A stretch of DNA of 64,000 bases from Ascarosepion bandense (taxonomy: Eukaryota; Mollusca; Cephalopoda; Sepiida; Sepiidae): contig JBBBDQ010001287.1 of assembly GCA_037127315.1 (NCBI GenBank), forward strand, positions 4,424,501-4,488,500, in the 5' to 3' direction. The notes under the pieces were generated by a model that was not told the origin of the DNA, did not search any database, and saw nothing but the letters and a program-made list of their open reading frames with translations. Position numbers and translations under genes: made by a program. Of the stretch, positions 34,192-45,215 are shown one piece after another; positions within the stretch are counted from its first letter, which is position 1, and every line of letters starts with the position of its first letter.

Positions 34192-34442
34192 TTTCTTTTT
34201 TCAGTCTTTCTTTCTGTCTTTGCACATCTAAGTTGCATACTTTTCTTTCTCCAGCTCTACATTTTATTTATTTCTTTCTTTCTTTCTTTCTTTTTTTCTT
34301 TCTAATATCATTGTTTTTAGGACATATTCTGCTCCTGGATCTTCATCACTTTTCTTTCTTTCTTTATTTCTTTCTTTCTTTCTTTCTTTCTTTGTAGATA
34401 ATAACGTCATTTAAAACATATACTGCTCCTGGATCTTCATCA

Positions 34443-34476
<34 letters not shown>

Positions 34477-34535
34477 GTCGTTCTGTCCTTCTAATAACGC
34501 TTTTTCAAAAATATGCTGCTACTGGATCTTCATCA

Positions 34536-34590
<55 letters not shown>

Positions 34591-34662
34591 TTTTTCTTTC
34601 TTTCTTTCTTTCTTTGTACTTCTAAGTTGCATACAGTTCTTTCTCCAGCTCTACTTTTTGAT

Positions 34663-34702
<40 letters not shown>

Positions 34703-34764
34703 TATTTATTTATTTATAGCTAATAACGATATTTACAACATATGCTACTCCTGGATCTTCATCA

Positions 34765-34800
<36 letters not shown>

Positions 34801-35255
34801 ATTTCTTTCTTTCTAATAACGTTTTTTAAACATATGCTGTTCCTGGAGATACATCTTTTTTTAATTCATTTCTTTCTTTCCTTCTTTCTTTATTTCCTTC
34901 TTTCCTTATTTCATTCTTTCTTTCTTTCTTTCTTTTTTTCTTTCTTTCTTTGCACATCTAAGTTGCATACCTTTCTTTCTCCAGCTCTGCTTCTTCTTTC
35001 TTTCTTTCTTTCTTTCTTTCTTTTTTTCTTTCTTTCTAATAACGTTTTGTAAACTTATGCTGCTCCTGGATATACTTCTCTTTCTTCCTTCCTTTCTTTC
35101 TTTCCTTCTTTCTTTATTTATTTCATTCTTTCTCTCTTTCTTTTCACATCTATGTTGCATACCTTTCTTTCTCCAGCTCTACATTTTCTTTTTTTCTTGC
35201 TTTCTTTCTTTATTTCATTCTTTCTTTCTTTCTTTCATTCTTTCTTTCTTTCTTC

Positions 35256-35297
<42 letters not shown>

Positions 35298-35911
35298 AAT
35301 AACGTTTCTTAAAACATAGGCAGCCCCTGGATCTTCTTTTCTTCCCATTATAACTTCTATCATTCTTTATTTCGTTCTTTCTTTATTTCTTTATTTGCAC
35401 ATCTAAGTTGCATACCTTTCTTTCTCAAGGTCTACTTTTTCTTTCTTTCTTTCATTCTTTCTTTCTTTCTTTCTAATAACGTTTTTTAAAACATATGCTG
35501 CTCCTGGATTTTCATCTCTTTTCTTTCTTTCTTTCTTTCTTTTTTTCTTTCTTTCTTTGCACAACCAATTTGCATACATTTCTTGATCCAGCTCTAATGT
35601 TTTTTTTCATTCTTTCTTTCTTTCTTTCTTTCTTTTTTCTAATAAATTTTTTAAAGACATATGCTGCTCCTGGATCTTCATCTCTTTTCTTTCTTTCTTT
35701 CTTTATTTATTTATTTCTTTCTTTCATTCTAGCTAATAACGTCATTTAAAATATATGCTACTCCTGGATCTTCATCACTTTCTTTCTTTCTTTCTTTCTT
35801 TCTTTCTGTCTTTCTTTCTTTCTAATAACGTTTTTTAAACATATGCTGCTCCTGGATATAATTCTCTTTCTTTCTTCCTTTCTTTCTTTCCTTCTTTCTT
35901 TTTTTCTTTTT

Positions 35912-35942
<31 letters not shown>

Positions 35943-36061
35943 CTCTTTCTTTGCACATCTAAGTTGCATACCTTTCTTTCTCCAGCTCTACATTTTCTTT
36001 CTTACTTTCTTTCTTATAACGTTTTTTAAAACATGTGCTGCTCCTGGATCTTCATCACTTT

Positions 36062-36116
<55 letters not shown>

Positions 36117-36534
36117 AGATAATAACGTCATTTAAAACATATGCTGCTCCTGGATCTTCATCACTTACTTTCTTTCTTTCTTTCTTTTTTCTTTCTTTCT
36201 TTCTTTCTTTCTTCTTTCTTTCTTTCTTTCTTTGTACTTCTAAGTTGCATACAGTTCTTTCTCCAGCTCTACTTTTTCTTTCATTCTTTCTTTCTTTATT
36301 TCTTTCTTTCTTTCTTTCTTTCTTTATTTCTTTCTTTCTTTCTTTCTTTATAGCTAATAAAGATATTTACAACATATGTTACTCCTGGATCTTCATCACA
36401 TTTCTTTCTTTCTTTCTTTCTTTCTATATTTCTCTCGTTCGTTCTTTCTTTCCTTTTCTTTCTTTCTTTCTTTCTTTCTTTCTAACTAATAACGTCATTT
36501 AAAAGATATGCTGCTCCTGGATCTTCATCTCTTT

Positions 36535-36566
<32 letters not shown>

Positions 36567-36893
36567 TCCTTCTTTCTTTTTTTGCACATCTGAATTGCAT
36601 ACCTTTTTTCATCCAGCTCTAATTTTTCTTCTTTCTATTTTTCTTTCTTTCTTTTTTCTTTCTTTGTTTCTTTCTCTCTTTCTTTCTTTCTTTCTTTCTA
36701 ATAACTTTTTTTAAGACATTTCTTTCTACTGGATCTTCATCTCTTTTCCTTCTTTCTTTTTTTCTTTTTTTCTTTCTTTCTTTCTTTCTTTCTTTCTTTT
36801 TTTCTTTCCTTCTTTTTTTCTTTCTTTTTAGCTAGAAAATAACGTCATTTTTAACACTTGCTGCTCCTGGATCTTTATTTCTTTTTCTTTCCT

Positions 36894-36925
<32 letters not shown>

Positions 36926-36987
36926 TCGTTCTTTCTTTTTTTGCACATCTGAGTTGCATACTTTTTTTATCCAGCTCTAATGTTTCT

Positions 36988-37038
<51 letters not shown>

Positions 37039-37100
37039 AATACCTTTTTTTAAGACATATGCCTCTACTGGATTTTCATCTTTTTTCCTTCTTTCTTTTT

Positions 37101-37135
<35 letters not shown>

Positions 37136-37289
37136 AGCTAGCTAATAACGTCATTTTTAACACTTGCTGCGCCTAGATTTTAATTTCTTTTTCTTTCCTT
37201 CTGTCTTTTTTTCTTTCTTTCTTTCTTTCTTTCTTTTTAGCTAATAACTTCATTTAAAACTTATGCTGCTTCTGGATTTTCATCTCTTT

Positions 37290-37320
<31 letters not shown>

Positions 37321-37380
37321 AATAACGATTTTTTAAGACATATGCTGCTCTTGGATCTTCATCCCTTTTCTTTCGTTTAT

Positions 37381-37412
<32 letters not shown>

Positions 37413-37517
37413 ACTTTCAATCTTTCTTTCTTTCTTTTTTCTTTCCTTCTTTCTTTCTTTCTTTCTAGCTAATAACGTCATTTAAATCATATGCTGCTCC
37501 TGGATCTTCAATTCTTT

Positions 37518-37556
<39 letters not shown>

Positions 37557-37606
37557 CGCTAATAACGTCATTTAAACATATGCTGGTCCTGGATCTTTAT
37601 CTCTTT

Positions 37607-37642
<36 letters not shown>

Positions 37643-37718
37643 TGCACATCTAATTTGTATACTTTTCTTTCTCCGTCTCTCCTTTTTCTTTCTTTTTTTC
37701 TTTTTTCCTTCCTATCTG

Positions 37719-37761
<43 letters not shown>

Positions 37762-37914
37762 AGCTAATGACCTCTTTTAAAACATATGCTGCTCCTGGAT
37801 CGTCATCTCTTTTCTCTCTTTCTTTCTTTCTTTCTTTCTCTCTTTCTTTCTTTCTTTCTTTCTAGCTAATAACATCATTTAAAACATATGCTGGTCCTGG
37901 ATCTTTATCTCTTT

Positions 37915-37946
<32 letters not shown>

Positions 37947-38080
37947 TTTTTTTTCTTTCTTTCGAATAACGCTTTTTAAAACATATGCTGCTCCTGTATC
38001 TTCATCTCTTTTCTTTCTTTTTTTCTTTCATTCTTTGCACATGTATGTTGCATACCTTTCTTTCTCCAGCCCTACTTTTC

Positions 38081-38130
<50 letters not shown>

Positions 38131-38263
38131 AGCTAATAACCACATTTAAAACATATGCTGCTCCTGGATCTTCATCTCTTTTCTTTCTTTCTTTCTTTCT
38201 TTTTTTCTTTCTTTCTAGCTAATAACGACATTTAAATCATATGCTACTCCTGGATCTTCATCA

Positions 38264-38314
<51 letters not shown>

Positions 38315-38315
38315 T
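30921..38315. repeat. Compound (TTTC)n satellite with two conserved islands (part 1)
   Basis: (TTTC)n tracts of 20-80 bp alternate with island A (AATAACGTCATTTAAAACAT, ATGCTGCTCCTGGATCTTCA, TCTCTTTTC) and island B (TTTGCACATCTAAGTTGCAT, ACCTTTCTTTCTCCAGCTCT, ACTTTT). Islands vary by point changes while the tracts vary in length. A block of about 1 kb at 31515-32470 is repeated at 32480-33530 with the same private variants (TTGCGAACCTTTCCTTC, TACTTACTTTCAAGATTTC). Open frames are SFFLSFFLSF translations and not genes. The plus strand is almost pure pyrimidine over long stretches. Confidence 0.95.
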
Positions 38316-39195
38316 AAGACCAAGGTGTTCTCTGTCAACCATTACAGGCAACCTCTTCTCCTCCCCCCCAATCACCAAGTTATTCTCCCTGAGAGTAATA
38401 CACTACGCCTCCTCGGACTTACCCTGTCCTCAGACCTCAAATGAAACCACTATATTGAATCCATAGCAAAATCTCCTGCTAAGAAGATTGGGTCACTATG
38501 TCGATCCAGGATGTTTTTTCCACCTGAATCCTTCCTGCATATATACAAGTCAACCATCCGTCCGTGCATGGAGTATTGCTGCCATTTATGGTCAGGTGCC
38601 CGTGCCGTTCTCCTCAGTGTACTTGACCAGCTCCAAAGGAGAGTCTGTAATGTGATAGCTACTGATCTGGCGACTCGACTGCAGCCACTTCCCCATCGTC
38701 GAAATGTGACCTCCCTTTGTCTGTTCTATAAATAATTTCATGGCTTCTGCTCGGATGAGCTTAAGTCACTGATGCCTCCTCAACAGGTGTTTACCCGTGC
38801 AACCAGAGTGGAAACTGGGTCCCACCCATTCACAGTCAGGTTAGCCAAATGCAGACGAAATTCTACTCCTGCAGCTTCCTCTCTCGCACTTCCCGCCTGT
38901 GGAACTCACTCCCGTATTCTTGCTTTCCTGACGGCTACAACCTCCAGAAATTTAAATGCAAAGACAATACTCATCTAGTAAACACTGGCCTCTATCTCTC
39001 TCCCCTCCCCTGTATAACCTTCCCTTTCTCTCCACCTATGTATCTGCCATCGCACCTGCTTTATCAGCTTTCTCTTGTTCCTTTCTAACTAGTTTGTACT
39101 CCTCACTCTTTTCTAATTAATCTTTTTACATTTATGTAACCCCCTGCACATCAGTGGCGTTTCCGCCTTGCTCGGGGTGAAATGATTAAAAAAAA
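38316..39195 (+). pseudogene. LINE-1type reverse transcriptase C-terminal region
   Basis: Broken frames give LRLLGLTLSSDLK, FPPESFLHIYKSTIRPCMEY, CCHLWSGARAVLLSVLDQLQ, RRVCNVIATDLATRLQPLPH, RRNVTSLCLFYK and later TSRLWNSLPYSCFPDGYN. This is the region after the catalytic part of the reverse transcriptase in CR1/Jockey-group LINEs. The tail CCCCCTGCACATCAGTGGCG, TTTCCGCCTTGCTCGGGGTG, AAATGATTAAAAAAA follows. Stops and a frameshift make it non-coding. It sits inside the (TTTC)n satellite and marks an insertion younger than the array. Confidence 0.85.
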
Positions 39196-39316
39196 AATAA
39201 TAATAATAACGACATTTAAAACATATGCTACTCCTGGATCTTCATCTCTTTTCTTTCTTTCTTTGCACATCTAAGTTGCATACCTTTCTTTCTCCAGCTC
39301 TACTTCTTCTTTTTTG

Positions 39317-39358
<42 letters not shown>

Positions 39359-39409
39359 AGCTAATAACGTCATTTAAAAAATATGCTGCTCCTGGATCTT
39401 CATCTCTTT

Positions 39410-39452
<43 letters not shown>

Positions 39453-39498
39453 AGCTAATAACGTCATTTAAAAAATATGCTGCTCCTGGATCTTCTTT

Positions 39499-39537
<39 letters not shown>

Positions 39538-39644
39538 AGCTAATAACGTCATTTAAAACATATGCTGCTCCTGGATCTTCAACTATTTTCTTTCTTTCTT
39601 TGCACATCTAAATTGCATACCTTTCTTTTTCCAGCTCTACTTTT

Positions 39645-39683
<39 letters not shown>

Positions 39684-39734
39684 AGCTAATAACGTCATTT
39701 AAAAAATAAGCTGCTCCTGGATCTTCATCTCTTT

Positions 39735-39777
<43 letters not shown>

Positions 39778-39823
39778 AGCTAATAACGTCATTTAAAAAA
39801 TATGCTGCTCCTGGATCTTCTTT

Positions 39824-39870
<47 letters not shown>

Positions 39871-39977
39871 AGCTAATAACGTCATTTAAAACATATGCTG
39901 CTCCTGGATCATCAACCATTTTCTTTCTTTCTTTGCACATCTAAGTTGCATACCTTTCTTTCTCCAGCTCTACTTTT

Positions 39978-40012
<35 letters not shown>

Positions 40013-40085
40013 AGCTAATAACGTCATTTAAAAAATAAGCTGCTCCTGGATCTTCATCTCTTTTCTTTCTTTTTTCTTTCTTTCA
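39196..40085. repeat. Compound (TTTC)n satellite (part 2)
   Basis: Same two islands continue after the LINE, here very uniform: TAGCTAATAACGTCATTTAA recurs with little change, and a three-island block (39350-39620) is repeated at about 39680-39930. This is the most homogeneous end of the array. Confidence 0.95.
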
Positions 40086-40485
40086 CAAAATATTTTGTTT
40101 TCTTTTTTCTTTCATATTTCTTTCTTCTTCGATCGTTTTTTTTCTTTATGGCTAATAACGTATTTTCAAACATATACTTCCTCTTCTTCTTTTTCTTCTT
40201 CTTTCTCTCATTCCTTCTTTCTTTTTTCACGAATATATTGATTTATTACTTCTTTCCTTCATACTTCTTTCTTCTTTCACTTTTTAATTCAAATAATTTT
40301 TCTTTCAGTTTTTCCTTTTTTCTTTTATTTTTTCTTCTGCTGCAGTTGCTATTTATTTCGTTAATAATTGTTCGCTTTCACACACATTTCTCCATTTTTT
40401 TCCTTTTTCCCTTTTTATCTTAGCCCCTATACCAAATTTTGCAATTATTTAATATTTGTTTATATTTCTGAGATGAGGTAGTATT
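40086..40485. other. T-rich spacer
   Basis: Decayed TTTC/TTC-rich sequence with one last island-A remnant (GGCTAATAACGTATTTTCAA at 40149). Nothing else recognised. Confidence 0.65.
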
Positions 40486-40880
40486 TACATTATTCGGACT
40501 ATTGTCCTCATCTTTGTTGCCATTTGTACGACGTTTCGGCCGTTCTACGCTCTGGCCTTCTTCAGGTGTTAGGAATTTTGAACCGAACCCTTTATTACAA
40601 TCACTGCGGTATATCATCCTCATTCCTTGTGTAAAACCTCGATTATAAGACATGAGTTATCTTCCTCTAATCGTACTTGTCTACTACTTCTGTAGCCTGG
40701 TATTAAACTCACAACGCTAAGAGTCAAGTCAGAAATTAACCAAAGCCTATATCCATTTTTACTTAAGGACACATGGTCCTGTGTGTAATAAAGGGTTCGG
40801 TTTGAAATTCTTAGCACCTGAAGAAGCACGGAGCATACAACGGCTGAAACGTACAAATGGCAACAATGATGAAGACTTTC
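40486..40880. repeat. Foldback element, about 110-bp arms
   Basis: Left arm about 40490-40605: GTTGCCATTTGTACGACGTT, TCGGCCGTTCTACGCTC, CTTCTTCAGGTGTTAGGAAT, GAACCGAACCCTTTATTAC. Right arm about 40770-40878 is its reverse complement with about 15% change. CCTGAAGAAG...CGAAACGT words are common in the terminal repeats of Penelope-like and related elements, so the two arms may be two opposed terminal repeats. Confidence 0.8.
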
Positions 40881-41110
40881 AAATTATTTGTTTGTATGTT
40901 TTTATTTTCATCTTTTTACTTTCTCTGTTGCTATTTGTTTTCAAATATATTGCTTCTTTTTTCACTTCTTCCTTCCTTCCTTCCTTCCTTCCTTCCTTCC
41001 TTCCTTTCTTTCTTCCTTCCTTCCTTTTTTTACTCTTTTTTACTCATACTTCTTTTCTTAATAATTTGATTATTTTCGGAAATGTCATTTCTTTTTCTAG
41101 TCTTTTGTAA
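40881..41110. repeat. T-rich spacer with a (TTCC)n run
   Basis: A TTCC run at about 40968-41005 within T-rich sequence. Confidence 0.85.
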
Positions 41111-41343
41111 TACAGGGTGTCCATAAAGTTCATGTGCACTTTAAAAAAATTATAACTTTATTTGTATTTGCGATAGAAATGATTTGTAAACAGGATTAGA
41201 ACGAAGTAAATCTATATTTTTGAAGGTTTTATTGAAATTTTATTTAAGTCTCCACATGTTATCCATCATTAGCAATACAAAGGGTTATACGATTTTGCAG
41301 TTCACGGAAAACATTTGTCAAGTGAATTACAGTAATATAGACT
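41111..41343 (-). mobile_element. Truncated copy of the adjacent TIR transposon
   Basis: Starts with the same terminal sequence (ACAGGGTGTCCATAAAGTTC) and repeats the first 230 bp of the element at 41344 with about 90% identity by eye, then stops where that element begins. It looks like one copy inserted into another. Confidence 0.75.
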
Positions 41344-41912
41344 TTATACAGGGTGTCCATAAAGTTTGTGTGCACTTTAAAAATTTATTAATTTATTTAT
41401 ATTTGCGATAGAAATAGTTTGTAAAAAGGATTAGAAAAAAGTGAATCTATATTTTTGAAGGTTTTATTGAAATTTTATTTAAGTCTCCACATGTCATCCA
41501 TCATTAGCAATACAAATGGTAATACGATTTTGCAGTTCACGGAAAACATTTGCCAATTGATTTATAGTAATGTCTGAAATCACATTAGTTATTTTAGCTT
41601 TCAAATCTTCTAATGAACTATGTTTGGTTGCGTACACAATTGTTTTCATATGAAAAAAATCTAATGGAATCACATCTAGCAAATGTGGAGGCCAATAAAT
41701 GGTCCACTTCTTCCGACCTATCTGTAAGGAAATTCCTGAAACTGTCTAACACGCAGAGCAAAGTGACAAGGAGCTCCATCTTGTTAAAACACTGTATTAT
41801 CTTTCAAGTTTAATTGTTCAAGCTCATTTTTTACAGATTATTTCTGTCACAAATACAAATAATGTTCTTAATTTTTAAAAGAGCACACTGACTTTATGGA
41901 CACTCTCTATTA
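41344..41912 (-). mobile_element. Mariner/Tc1-superfamily transposon, internally deleted
   Basis: Left end ACAGGGTGTCCATAAAGTTT (41349) and right end, read in reverse, AGAGAGTGTCCATAAAGTCA (to about 41911) form terminal inverted repeats. The interior encodes the C-terminal third of a transposase on the minus strand. The total of about 565 bp is much shorter than the 1.2-1.5 kb of a complete element. Confidence 0.8.
41494..41800 (-). pseudogene. Mariner-like transposase C-terminal fragment
   Basis: Minus-strand frames read DGAPCHFAL (second catalytic Asp region), then a GRSGPFIG-like and PLDFFHMKTIVYATKHSS block holding the third catalytic Asp (PLDFF), and LEDLKAKITNVISDI, RELQNRITICIANDG. 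Order and spacing match the mariner-type transposases whose C-terminus reads PLDFFLWG...LEELK. The N-terminal DNA-binding half and first Asp are missing and there is a frame break near 41690. Confidence 0.8.
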
Positions 41913-41937
41913 TTAATCCCCTGTTTATAACAACTAA

Positions 41938-42016
41938 CTAGCACTATAACACGGCGTTGCTCGGGTGTAATAAAAGCTTTACAACTAATCCATGGTCCTG
42001 GAGCTCAGACTCAGCC
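41938..42016 (+). mobile_element. Family C fragment, first 80 bp
   Basis: ACTAGCACTATAACACGGCG through ATGGTCCTGGAGCTCAGACT, then cut. A full copy starts 90 bp downstream. Confidence 0.8.
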
Positions 42017-42066
42017 TAAAGAATATTTGAAATAATAAAATAATTGTGACAATTTACCAATCGCAC

Positions 42067-42106
<40 letters not shown>
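42017..42106 (-). mobile_element. Solo mariner-type terminus and (TA)n
   Basis: 42020-42064 is the reverse complement of 7851-7893 (TTAGGTGCGATTGGTAAATT, GTCACAATTATTTTATTATT), with about four mismatches. The partner terminus and any body are absent. A TA run (about 42069-42106) follows. Confidence 0.65.
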
Positions 42107-42107
<1 letters not shown>

Positions 42108-42484
42108 TAGCAGTATAGACCGGCGATGCTTGAGTGTAATAAAAGCTTTAAAACTAATCCATGGTCCTGGAGCTCAGGCTCTTTGGATGTTGGCACGAAA
42201 GACTAAAAAGCAATAGTTGTTTTCAGTTAAAGCGAAACCGTAGACTGAAAGAAAAATGAATGGATGTAAGTCAAATTTTGATTTCCTGCTATCGATATCA
42301 AATAAGTTTTTTTTTTTGTCGTAAACTGAATTTTGAAGGCTAAATAAGTTCTCTGAATAAATGGCATCATGGCTGAGACTAAGAACTACAATTATACCTA
42401 CTTAGAGCCAAACCCGAAGCAAAAACTAAAACAAAAGGTACAGACATACAGGCAGATAAACAGACACACACACAAACATCTTGC

Positions 42485-42538
<54 letters not shown>

Positions 42539-42812
42539 CGATTTTCTGCACTATTGTAAGAACTGCAACCTTGAAACTTCTGAATATCATTTCTTATGTT
42601 TTTGTCTATGAGTGTATCAAATTTGATTTAAATCGGACCACTCCATTTATGACCCGATTTTTTTGATTATCGATTTTCGATATTCATCGGGGGTACCTCA
42701 ACACAAAACCTAGCTAAGAACACTCGCAGACGATTATAGTACAACTGTGTAAATTTTCAAGAAAATCGGTTTAGCCGTTTCGGTGTCTATAGGTAACGGA
42801 CACACACACACG
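42107..42812 (+). mobile_element. Family C interspersed repeat, copy 3
   Basis: From AGCAGTATAGACCGGCGATG to TAGGTAACGGACACACACAC. A TA run has expanded inside at about 42490-42534. The usual AAGTTCCATTTATAAA end is lost after the (CA)n. Confidence 0.8.
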
Positions 42813-42984
42813 CACACATACATCTCTCACCTTTTTTGTTGCAGCCTTCAGTCTACTTCGTCTCCAAATTGTCCGCCATCTTTCTTTCTTTACTAACTGT
42901 TTTACTAATTGTTTGCTTTCACAAATATCCTACCTTTATTTCTTCTTCTTTATCGGTATATTTTCCTTCTCTCTTTTTTAACCC

Positions 42985-43702
42985 AGCTTAGCATTCTCGC
43001 TCTTCTTCTTCTTCTTCTTCTTCTTCTTCTTCTTCTTCTTCTTCTTCTATTCTTCTTCTTCTATTCTTCTTCTTCTTCTTCTTCTATTCTTCGTCTTCTT
43101 CTATTCTTCTTCTTCTTCTTCTTCTATTCTTCTTCTTCTTTTTCTTCTTCTATTCTTCTTCTTCTTCTATTCTTCTTCTTCTTCTTCTTCTATTCTTCTT
43201 CTTCTTTTTCTTCTTCTTCTTCTTCTTCTATTCTTATTCTTCTATTCTTCTTCTTCTATTCTTCTTCTTCTATACTTCTTCTATTCTTATTCTTCTTCTT
43301 CTATTCTTCGTCTTCTTCTTCTATTCTTCTTCTTCTATTCTTCTTCTTCTTTTTCTTCTTCTTCTATTCTTCTTCTTCTATTCTTATTCTTCTTCTATTC
43401 TTCTTCTTCTTCTATTCTTATTCTTCTTCTATTCTTATTCTTCTTATTCTATTCTTCGTCTTCTTCTTCTTCTTCTTCTTCTTCTTCTTCTTCTTCTTCT
43501 TCTTCTTCTTCTTCTATTCTTCTTCTTTTTCTTCTTCTTCTTCTTCTTCTATTCTTATTCTTCTATTCTTCTTCTTCTATTCTTCTTCTTCTTCTATACT
43601 TCTTCTTCTTCTATTCTTCTTCTTCTATTCTTCGTCTTCTTCTTCTTCTATTCTTCTTCTTCTTCTTCTTCTTCTTCTTTTTCTTCTTCTTCTTCTTCTA
43701 TT
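42985..43702. repeat. 0.7-kb (TTC)n tract with ATTCTTC interruptions
   Basis: Pure TTC runs are broken every 9-30 bp by TAT or TTT (TTCTATTCTTCTTC). Because the motif is a trinucleotide, one frame stays open for 267 codons of L/F/S, which is not a gene. It may have grown from the (GAA)n tail of a minus-strand LINE-2type copy, but no LINE body is left at either edge. Confidence 0.95.
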
Positions 43703-44511
43703 GTTTACATAAACATTGAAAACATTCCGGCTGATGACTTCCAGATTATTGCCATAGGGTTAAAACTACAAATTTAAATTTCCCCAAGAGAAATATTTTA
43801 CTTAATTTTTCCCCAAAACTTTTTTGAAGCCTAAAGAAAAGAAGTCATTTTTAAACAGAGAAAATTAAGGAAACCCTAGCGGAATAAGATATATTTTAAC
43901 AACTTAAAATAATGAAACGAAGAGTAAGGTAAATGAAAAAGATTAACGGAGATAAAACAGGACGATGTATTGCGGTCCTGGCATAAGATATATAGAAATT
44001 AAAACCTTAAAAAAAAAAGAATTAACATTTATAGGCTTGATCACGATTCCACAAACTCTTACTTAGAAATGAAGTATTTATAAATCACTTTTATGTGCTA
44101 TATCCATGCAGGTCGTGAGCGATCATGGCACTCCACAACTTCACATCCTTTTTGTTTTTTTGCGATGTTGGTATCCTTGCTACGCAACCAGTAACTGTTC
44201 TGCCAAAAAGTTACTGTTTCCTAATTTGTATTTTTATTCCTTGGATGAGTAATTTTCAATTATCCTTGGATCATCATCAGGTGTTCATTGATATTTCGCA
44301 ATAATCAGCAAGATAATCTATATCAGCCAATCAATGGACACCTGATGATGACCAGAGGGTACTTGGTCGAAACGTTGTGTCTGTTATAACATCTATATCA
44401 ACCAAGATGAGAACAATAGTTTGAAATAATTCCAAGATGTTTACTGTTTTCGTTTAACATTCTTCTCTTCAATATGCCTTATTCGAGTCAAATTCTCCAA
44501 CCCTCATATCG
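43703..44511. other. Unrecognised sequence with a small foldback
   Basis: About 44271-44300 (GGATCATCATCAGGTGTTCA) and 44330-44356 (ATGGACACCTGATGATGACC) form an inverted repeat with about 20-bp arms. CTTGGTCGAAACGTTGTGTC follows, a wording common in Penelope-like terminal repeats. The rest shows nothing recognisable. Confidence 0.55.
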
Positions 44512-44822
44512 CCCGGCTCACACTCCACCCACGTCTATTGAACAGGTGAAGAGGCTCATCCCTTGTTTCATGTTTAGGATGTGGTTTCCGGTTTTCTCCT
44601 TTCCAATCTTCTCACTTATTTTTTTCAATTGGAGTAGATAGATTAAACTATCGCCCGGTTCACACTCCACCCCCGTCTATTGAACAGGTGAATAGGCTCA
44701 TCCCTTGTTCCCTGTTTAGGATGCGGTTTCCGGCTTTCTCTTTTCCAATCTTTTCACTCCTATGTAGCCCTCTGCACATCAGTGGCGTTACCGCCTTGCT
44801 CGGGTGATATGATTAAAAAAAA
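44512..44822 (+). mobile_element. LINE-tailed dimeric SINE-like repeat, second copy
   Basis: Same layout as 8147-8513 in the opposite orientation: ATCGCCCGGCTCACACTCCA, GAGGCTCATCCCTTG, TCCGGTTTTCTCCTTTCC, a second monomer, then CCTATGTAGCCCTCTGCACA, TCAGTGGCGTTACCGCCTTG, CTCGGGTGATATGATTAAAA. The monomers differ from each other about as much as each differs from its counterpart at 8147, so the dimer is ancestral. Confidence 0.8.
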
Positions 44823-45104
44823 TGTGCTAAAAGAATTTCAATTGCCTTGTTTTGATTCTAAGTACAAGTGACCATTTTGTTTCCATTTTCCATAAAAACC
44901 TGATTGTGGCAACGATACTCCATGATATTCTCAGCATCATTCTAAAAAAACCTCATTTGTGATTGATTTGTCTGTTTAACGGGATCTCAACTTCTTATTG
45001 GTCCTTTAATATCAAACTTATTTTCTTAGGAGCGTTGAAGTAGTAAAGCTAATAACGAAAAAGTAATCTTTGTAGATAAGGTAGTATTAAACGGACATGC
45101 CTCC

Positions 45105-45215
45105 CAAACCCCCTCACTCTCATTACTTTCCCCTATGTAGCCCCCTGCGCAACAGTGCCAGTAGAATACTTTGCTTGGGGTGAGATGATTAAAAGCAAAA
45201 CTAAACAAAAAAAAA
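45105..45215 (+). mobile_element. LINE-1type 3' tail only
   Basis: CCCCTATGTAGCCCCCTGCG, CAACAGTGCCAGTAGAATAC, TTTGCTTGGGGTGAGATGAT and an A-rich end. The LINE body is missing. The 280 bp before it (44823-45104) is unrecognised. Confidence 0.8.

Noticed and set aside
30703..38136. Many SFFLSFF-type open frames that look like membrane proteins
   Set aside because: Pure translation of (TTTC)n tracts and islands. Hydrophobicity follows from the pyrimidine-rich codons.
42909..43712. 267-codon Leu/Phe/Ser frame
   Set aside because: A (TTC)n microsatellite read in one frame.
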